From positions 1 through 53,188 of the forward strand of contig DASZZZ010000011.1 of assembly GCA_036260375.1 (NCBI GenBank): a stretch of 53,188 nucleotides of DNA, written 5' to 3'. The stretch is from DASZZZ01 sp036260375. GTDB lineage: Bacteria; Actinomycetota; CADDZG01; WHSQ01. A program made the translations under genes and the position numbers. Each line of letters opens with the position of its first letter. Within the stretch, counting starts at the first letter, position 1. The notes under the pieces were generated by a model that did no database searches, had not been told where the DNA came from, and worked only from the letters and a program-made list of their open reading frames with translations. Shown in pieces: positions 43,480 to 53,188 of this stretch.

Positions 43480-43764
43480 GTGAACAGGCAGTACAAGCGA
43501 GCCATGAAGCGGCAGGAGGCGTCGCGCGCGACGCGTCCGGTCGTGAAGCCCGCGCCGACGGCCAAGCGCGAGCGCACCAAACCGCGCGACTTCGTCAAGG
43601 AGGTCGTGGCCGAGCTCAAGAAGGTCGCGTGGCCGACGCGCCAGGAGGTCGTCGCCTACTCGATCGTGGTCGTCGTGGCCACGGTCGTCATCGCGGCCGT
43701 CATCTTCGCCATGGACTACGTCTTCACCAAGGCGGTCCTGGCCCTGTTCGGAGTAGAGGTATGA
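43480..43764 (+). CDS. secE: Preprotein translocase subunit SecE
   Basis: SecE clamps SecY in the Sec translocon. The 94-residue protein has a basic N-terminus, the conserved amphipathic helix FVKEVVAELKKVAWPTRQEV and one membrane helix (about residues 62-86). GTG start. nusG overlaps its stop by four bases (ATGA). rpmG, often found just upstream, is not present. Confidence 0.95.
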   Translation: MNRQYKRAMKRQEASRATRPVVKPAPTAKRERTKPRDFVKEVVAELKKVAWPTRQEVVAYSIVVVVATVVIAAVIFAMDYVFTKAVLALFGVEV

Positions 43765-44579
43765 GCGAAGCCACCACGGACCAGCAGCACGCCGACGCCG
43801 CGGTCGCGGCTCCCGAGGCGGACGCGTCGCCGGGCGTCGACGCGGCCGCGGTGACGGCGCCCGAGCCCGTCGTCGCCGACCCCACCGCCGGCTCCGAGAC
43901 CGCGACGGCCGACGTCGAGACCGCTGAGGCTCCGGCCGACGCGACCCCGGCGTCCGACGCGACCGCGCCGGCGACCGCCGAGACGGTCGAGGACACGGAG
44001 GCCGACGACGAGGAGTTCGTCGCTGACGAGGCGTCGATCCCGCCGACCGAGCGACCCGGCGACTGGTACGTCATCCACACTTACGCCGGCTACGAGAACA
44101 AGGTCAAGGCGAACCTGCTGTCGCGCATCTCGTCGATGAACGTCGAGGACAAGATCTTCGAGGTCGTCATCCCGATGGAAGACGTCATGGAGATCAAGCA
44201 GGGCCGCAAGCAAGTCGTCAAGAAGAAGGTCTTTCCCGGCTACCTCCTGTGCCGCATGTACCTCGAGGACGACTCGTGGTACGTCGTGCGCAACACTCCC
44301 GGCGTCACCGGGTTCGTCGGCGGCGGAGCCAAGCCGACCCCGTTGTCCGGCAAGGAGATCAACCGCATCCTGCAGGTCAAGCCGGAGCAGAAGAAGCTGC
44401 GGCCGCGCCTCGAGTTCGAGGAGCAGGAGAGCGTGCGCGTGACGTCGGGTCCGTTCGCCAACTTCACCGGCACGATCTCGGAGATCAACGTCGACCAGTC
44501 GAAGCTCAAGGTGCTCGTCAACATCTTCGGCCGCGAGACTCCGGTCGAGCTCGGCTTCGACCAGGTCGCCAAGCTCTAG
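43761..44579 (+). CDS. nusG: Transcription termination/antitermination factor NusG with acidic N-terminal extension
   Basis: NusG binds RNA polymerase and links it to Rho or the ribosome. The 272-residue protein carries about 95 residues of Ala, Asp, Glu, Thr and Pro before the NGN domain (WYVIHTYAGYENKVKANL, then KKKVFPGYLLCRM) and ends with a KOW domain (VRVTSGPFANFTGTISEIN). Actinobacterial NusG proteins often have such acidic extensions, of unclear use. Start ATG overlaps the secE stop. Confidence 0.95.
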   Translation: MSEATTDQQHADAAVAAPEADASPGVDAAAVTAPEPVVADPTAGSETATADVETAEAPADATPASDATAPATAETVEDTEADDEEFVADEASIPPTERPGDWYVIHTYAGYENKVKANLLSRISSMNVEDKIFEVVIPMEDVMEIKQGRKQVVKKKVFPGYLLCRMYLEDDSWYVVRNTPGVTGFVGGGAKPTPLSGKEINRILQVKPEQKKLRPRLEFEEQESVRVTSGPFANFTGTISEINVDQSKLKVLVNIFGRETPVELGFDQVAKL

Positions 44580-44594
44580 CGAGGAGACGCGCAG

Positions 44595-45035
44595 ATGACC
44601 GCAGGAGGCGGCCGCCGCCGCAAGGTGGCCCAGGTGCTCAAGCTCCAGATCCCGGCGGGGCAGGCGACGCCCGCGCCGCCCGTCGGCCCGGCCCTCGGCC
44701 AGGCCGGCATCAACATCATGGAGTTCTGCAAGCAGTACAACGCCGCGACGCAGCAGCAGACGGGCACGATCGTGCCGGTCGAGATCACGGTCTACGAGGA
44801 CCGTTCGTTCAGCTTCGTGACCAAGACGCCTCCGGCCGCGGTGCTGCTGCGCCAGAAAGCCGGCGTAGACAAGGGCTCGAGCGAGCCGAACCGCGCCAAG
44901 GTCGGCACGGTGTCGCGCGACGACGTGCGCGAGATCGCCGAGCTCAAGCTGCCGGACCTCAACGCCAACGACGTCGAGGCCGCGATGAAGATCGTCGAGG
45001 GCACCGCCCGCAGCATGGGGATCACGGTCGCCTAG
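44595..45035 (+). CDS. rplK: 50S ribosomal protein L11
   Basis: L11 forms the GTPase-associated stalk base on 23S rRNA. The 146-residue protein shows LQIPAGQATPAPPVGPALGQ (its Pro-rich loop), GINIMEFCKQYN and the C-terminal rRNA-binding domain ending AARSMGIT-like GTARSMGITV. Ribosome binding site GAGGAG precedes the ATG; it follows nusG by 15 bases. Confidence 0.97.
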   Translation: MTAGGGRRRKVAQVLKLQIPAGQATPAPPVGPALGQAGINIMEFCKQYNAATQQQTGTIVPVEITVYEDRSFSFVTKTPPAAVLLRQKAGVDKGSSEPNRAKVGTVSRDDVREIAELKLPDLNANDVEAAMKIVEGTARSMGITVA

Positions 45036-45052
45036 ACCTTTGGACGGTGGGA

Positions 45053-45072
45053 GACCGCCGCATCCGGCGGTC
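45053..45072 (+). promoter_or_regulatory. Hairpin between rplK and rplA
   Basis: GACCGCCG (45053-45060) pairs with CGGCGGTC (45065-45072). The 60-base gap may hold a regulatory or processing element (for example for L1 feedback); the sequence alone does not decide. Confidence 0.45.
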
Positions 45073-45095
45073 GCAGACCACGGGAGGGAACTGCA

Positions 45096-45818
45096 GTGAC
45101 GAAGCGAAGCAAGCGTTACGCGCAGGCGCTTGAGACGATCGACCGCCAGCGTCTCTACACCCCGCGCGAGGCCCTCAAGGCCATCAAGTCGCTGCCCGAG
45201 CGGCGCTTCGACGAGACCGTCGAGGTCAACATGCGCCTCGGCGTCGACCCGCGCAAGGCCGACCAGATGGTGCGCGGCGCGCTGTCGCTGCCCAAGGGCA
45301 CCGGCAAGAGCGTGCGCGTCGCGGTGTTCGCCAAGGGCGAGAACGCCAAGGCGGCCGAGGACGCAGGCGCCGACGTCGTCGGCGACGACGACCTCGCCGA
45401 ACGCATCCAGGGCGGGTGGCTCGAGTTCGACGCCGCGGTCGCGACGCCCGACATGATGCCGGTCGTCGGAAAGCTCGGCCGCATCCTCGGCCCCCGCGGC
45501 CTCATGCCGAACCCGAAGTCGGGGACCGTGACCAACGACGTCGCCAAGGCGGTGTCGGACATCAAGGGCGGCATGGTCGAGTACCGCACCGACCGCCACG
45601 GCAACCTCCACCTCGTCATCGGCAAGCGCTCGTTCTCCGAGGACGACCTCGCCGCCAACTACGCCGCGGTGATCGACGAGGTCGTGCGCGCCAAGCCCGC
45701 CGCGTCCAAGGGCCGCTACCTCAAGAGCATCACGCTGTCGACGACGATGGGACCGGGCGTGCGCGTCGACACGACGAAGGCCAAGGACGTCGAGGACGCG
45801 GACGCCGTCCGGACGTAA
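45096..45818 (+). CDS. rplA: 50S ribosomal protein L1
   Basis: L1 forms the mobile L1 stalk at the E site and in many bacteria represses its own operon. The 240-residue protein shows FDETVEVNMRLGVDPRKADQ, the GKLGRILGPRGLMPNPKSGT signature and the C-terminal GRYLKSITLSTTMGPGVRVD. GTG start with GGGAGG upstream. Confidence 0.97.
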   Translation: MTKRSKRYAQALETIDRQRLYTPREALKAIKSLPERRFDETVEVNMRLGVDPRKADQMVRGALSLPKGTGKSVRVAVFAKGENAKAAEDAGADVVGDDDLAERIQGGWLEFDAAVATPDMMPVVGKLGRILGPRGLMPNPKSGTVTNDVAKAVSDIKGGMVEYRTDRHGNLHLVIGKRSFSEDDLAANYAAVIDEVVRAKPAASKGRYLKSITLSTTMGPGVRVDTTKAKDVEDADAVRT

Positions 45819-45896
45819 CGGCTGCGGACGCGCCGCCCGGCATCGAAGCGGTCGCGGCGCGTCCGGCATGTCTACGAGAGCGCGGCGCGGTCCTGC

Positions 45897-45902
45897 TATC
45901 CT
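45897..45902 (+). promoter_or_regulatory. rplJ-rplL promoter, extended -10
   Basis: TATCCT preceded by TGC. Transcription would start near 45909, making a leader of about 140 bases. Confidence 0.5.
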
Positions 45903-46051
45903 GGGCGGGCAGTCAGCCCGAGACCGCCGGCGGGCCTTCGGGCCCCCAAGCCCCTCGTGGGACCGGCGCAGGCGAATCGCATCCGCAGCGCGCGTGCGGT
46001 CGTCCTCGGGCGGCCGCTTTTTTCGTCGCCTACGAACGAGGAGCGATGCGG
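45903..46051 (+). promoter_or_regulatory. rplJ leader (L10-leader region)
   Basis: The leader holds several GC-rich inverse segments (for example CGGGCCTTCGGGCCC near 45928-45945) and ends in an intrinsic terminator. Position and layout match the ribosomal L10 leader, where L10 with L12 binds the mRNA; I did not match its consensus base by base. Confidence 0.55.
45996..46023 (+). terminator. Intrinsic terminator (attenuator) in the rplJ leader
   Basis: GCGGTCGTC (45996-46004) pairs with GGCGGCCGC (46009-46017) over a four-base loop, nine pairs with two G-U in RNA, and six T residues follow (46018-46023). It ends 28 bases before rplJ and behind the rplJ promoter, so it can only act as an attenuator of rplJ-rplL or a stop for readthrough from rplA. 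Confidence 0.75.
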
Positions 46052-46597
46052 ATGCCGAGACCCGAGAAGGTCGATGCCGTGCGGGACATCGCCGGGCGCT
46101 TTCGCGACGCCGACGCGGCCCTGCTCACCGAGTACCGGGGGCTGAGGGTCAACGACATCGCCGAGGTCCGCAACGCCCTGCGCGAGGCCGACGCCGACTA
46201 CAAGGTCCTCAAGAACACGCTCGCGCGCATCGCCGTGCGCGAGGTCGGCCTCGACGAGCTCGCCGGCATGCTCGAGGGCCCGACCGCGATCGCGTTCTGT
46301 CGCGGCGACGCGTCGGCGGCGGCCAAGGCGCTCGACGACGCGGCCCGCCGCTTCCCCGTCCTGCAGCTCAAGGGCGGCGTGCTGCGCGGCAAGGTGATCG
46401 GCGCCGACCAGGCGAAGGCGCTCGCGACGCTCGAGCCCCGCGACGTGCAGCTGGCGAAGATCGCCATGCTGATGAACTCGCCGGCCCAGCAGCTCGCCAA
46501 CGTGCTGTCGGCGTTGCTGCGCGACCTCGGCTCGATGCTGACGCAGGTCGTGCAGCAGAAGGAGGAGGCGGGGGCGACGGAGCCCGCGCCGGCGTGA
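46052..46597 (+). CDS. rplJ: 50S ribosomal protein L10
   Basis: L10 anchors the L7/L12 stalk. The 181-residue protein begins MPRPEKVDAVRDIAGRF, has LTEYRGLRVNDIAEVRNAL and the C-terminal helix that binds L12 dimers (residues about 130-165). GAGGAG at 46038-46043 is eight bases from the ATG at 46052 but only two from an in-frame ATG at 46046, so the second is chosen. Confidence 0.95.
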   Translation: MPRPEKVDAVRDIAGRFRDADAALLTEYRGLRVNDIAEVRNALREADADYKVLKNTLARIAVREVGLDELAGMLEGPTAIAFCRGDASAAAKALDDAARRFPVLQLKGGVLRGKVIGADQAKALATLEPRDVQLAKIAMLMNSPAQQLANVLSALLRDLGSMLTQVVQQKEEAGATEPAPA

Positions 46598-46670
46598 CGA
46601 GGCGCCGGCGGCCCCGGCGCACAGACGACGTGAGATCCCGCCCCGGTGGGACCAGGACCAAGGAGGAGCG

Positions 46671-47069
46671 GTGCCCGACAAGACGCTGACGCAGGAAGAG
46701 GTGCTCGACGCGATCGCCGGCTGGACGGTGCTCGAGCTGTCCGAGTTCGTCAAGGCGTTCGAGGACAAGTTCGGCGTGACCGCGGCGGCGCCGGTCGCGA
46801 TGGCGGCGGGCCCGGCCGGCGACGGCGCGGGCGCCGCGGCCGCGGTCGAGGAGGAGAAGGACGAGTTCGACGTCGTCCTGACCGCCGCGGGCGACAAGAA
46901 GATCCAGGTCATCAAGGAGGTCCGCGCGCTGACGAGCCTCGGTCTCAAGGAGGCGAAGGACCTCGTCGACTCGGCCCCCAAGCCGGTGCTCGAGAAGGTC
47001 ACCAAGGAGCAGGCCGACGAGGCGCGCTCGAAGCTCGAGGGCGCCGGCGCGACGGTCGAGCTCAAGTAG
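46671..47069 (+). CDS. rplL: 50S ribosomal protein L7/L12
   Basis: L7/L12 recruits translational GTPases. The 132-residue protein has the dimerisation helix (VLDAIAGWTVLELSEFVKAF), an Ala/Gly hinge (about residues 40-58) and the C-terminal domain EEEKDEFDVVLTAAG ... VKEVRALTSLGLKEAKDLVD pattern. GTG start with AAGGAGGAG upstream. A perfect hairpin follows its stop. Confidence 0.97.
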   Translation: MPDKTLTQEEVLDAIAGWTVLELSEFVKAFEDKFGVTAAAPVAMAAGPAGDGAGAAAAVEEEKDEFDVVLTAAGDKKIQVIKEVRALTSLGLKEAKDLVDSAPKPVLEKVTKEQADEARSKLEGAGATVELK

Positions 47070-47091
47070 CGAACCGGACACGAGGACGCGC

Positions 47092-47115
47092 GCGGGCGCC
47101 CTCCGGGGCGCCCGC
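47092..47115 (+). terminator. Hairpin after rplL
   Basis: GCGGGCGCCC (47092-47101) and GGGCGCCCGC (47106-47115) form a perfect 10-bp stem with a four-base loop. There is no T run. It would reduce readthrough from rplJL into rpoBC, which have promoters of their own. Confidence 0.65.
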
Positions 47116-47206
47116 CGCACGCCGGGGCGCCGCGCCGGCGACCGGACGCGGGGAACGCGCCGCCGCGGCGCGGCGTTGCAGACTGGGCCAGAGCGCGAAA
47201 TCGGGC

Positions 47207-47235
47207 TTGACCTCGGGGCGCGCGACGGCTAAGGT
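47207..47235 (+). promoter_or_regulatory. rpoB upstream promoter
   Basis: TTGACC (47207-47212) and TAAGGT (47230-47235) with a 17-base spacer, a good vegetative promoter in the 396-base gap before rpoB. Confidence 0.7.
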
Positions 47236-47291
47236 TCATCCAGCTCGATGTGAGGAGTTTCCATACGCATCGTCCGGATCAAGCAACGTGC

Positions 47292-47321
47292 TTGACGCCA
47301 GTGAAGGCTGCGGCCTACACT
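47292..47321 (+). promoter_or_regulatory. rpoB downstream promoter
   Basis: TTGACG (47292-47297) and TACACT (47316-47321) with an 18-base spacer. With the one at 47207 it makes a tandem pair; the leader from here is about 140 bases. Confidence 0.65.
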
Positions 47322-47402
47322 GGCTCTTTGCTGTGTTAAATCCCCGTTCGTTCGTAGCGACCTGTCGCGCGGCTAAGAACCGCCCAGGACGCCGGACGGG
47401 GG

Positions 47403-47425
47403 CGGCCGGGGCGATGACCCGGCCG
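47403..47425 (+). promoter_or_regulatory. Hairpin just upstream of the rpoB ribosome binding site
   Basis: CGGCCGGG (47403-47410) pairs with CCCGGCCG (47418-47425), loop of seven. It ends 28 bases before the ribosome binding site and contains the first part of the region where an in-frame ATG (47427) could start rpoB. Confidence 0.45.
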
Positions 47426-47465
47426 GATGTGCGTCGGCAGTCGAGGTAACTCACAGGAGGCCCGC

Positions 47466-53188
<5,723 letters not shown>

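Overview
The window is a contiguous stretch of a high-GC (about 70% or more) bacterial chromosome, almost certainly from an Actinomycetota member. Three things point there: ftsH-folE-folP-folB-folK ... DUF2520-panC-coaX-lysS-clpC-...-radA-carD-ispD-ispF-cysS-rlmB follows the order known from Mycobacterium; a DUF3263 gene sits beside a LytR_C gene; and many start codons are GTG with very short or absent leaders. A sporulation-type sigma-H gene after rlmB, followed further on by secE-nusG-rplKAJL-rpoBC, repeats the gene order around sigH in Bacillus, so a deep-branching class (for example Acidimicrobiia or Thermoleophilia) is more likely than a mycobacterium or streptomycete. That placement is inference.

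Layout. 1-8377: end of ftsH, folate genes (folE, folP, folB, folK), a two-gene lower-GC insertion (3656-4375), then coenzyme A genes (DUF2520, panC, coaX) and lysS. 8427-14120: a secreted repeat protein, a lipoprotein of the substrate-binding fold, and clpC behind a palindromic promoter. 14121-15240: a lower-GC island with a possible structured RNA and a DUF3800 gene. 15483-25302: an ABC ATPase and FtsX-type permease, then radA, carD, ispD, ispF, cysS, rlmB and sigH. 25322-38755: tRNA-Thr, glutamate dehydrogenase, small envelope genes, trehalose synthesis (otsB, otsA), glycerate kinase, an AI-2E family membrane protein, a CbiMNQO metal importer with a Fur-family regulator, a thioredoxin/DUF4395 pair, an ECF sigma/anti-sigma pair and tRNA-Trp. 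38756-43334: an accessory block between tRNA-Trp and secE (a decayed GH15 glycosidase end, an MFS transporter, an unknown small protein, tag, and an XRE-TPR regulator facing a tiny hydrophobic peptide gene). 43400-53188: secE, nusG, rplK, rplA, rplJ, rplL, rpoB and the first two thirds of rpoC.

How the parts work together. Most biosynthetic genes are packed with 4-bp stop/start overlaps, so translation is probably coupled. At least nine genes that open transcription units carry a TANNNT hexamer exactly six bases before the start codon, the geometry of leaderless mRNA. The best candidate for an undescribed system is the XRE-TPR regulator with its divergent 32-residue peptide and an 11-11-11 bp inverted repeat between them, which looks like a peptide-sensing (RRNPP-like) switch. 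Other regulatory signals of note are a 13-4-13 bp palindrome upstream of cbiM, a CIRCE-spaced palindrome on the clpC promoter, and an intrinsic terminator inside the rplJ leader.
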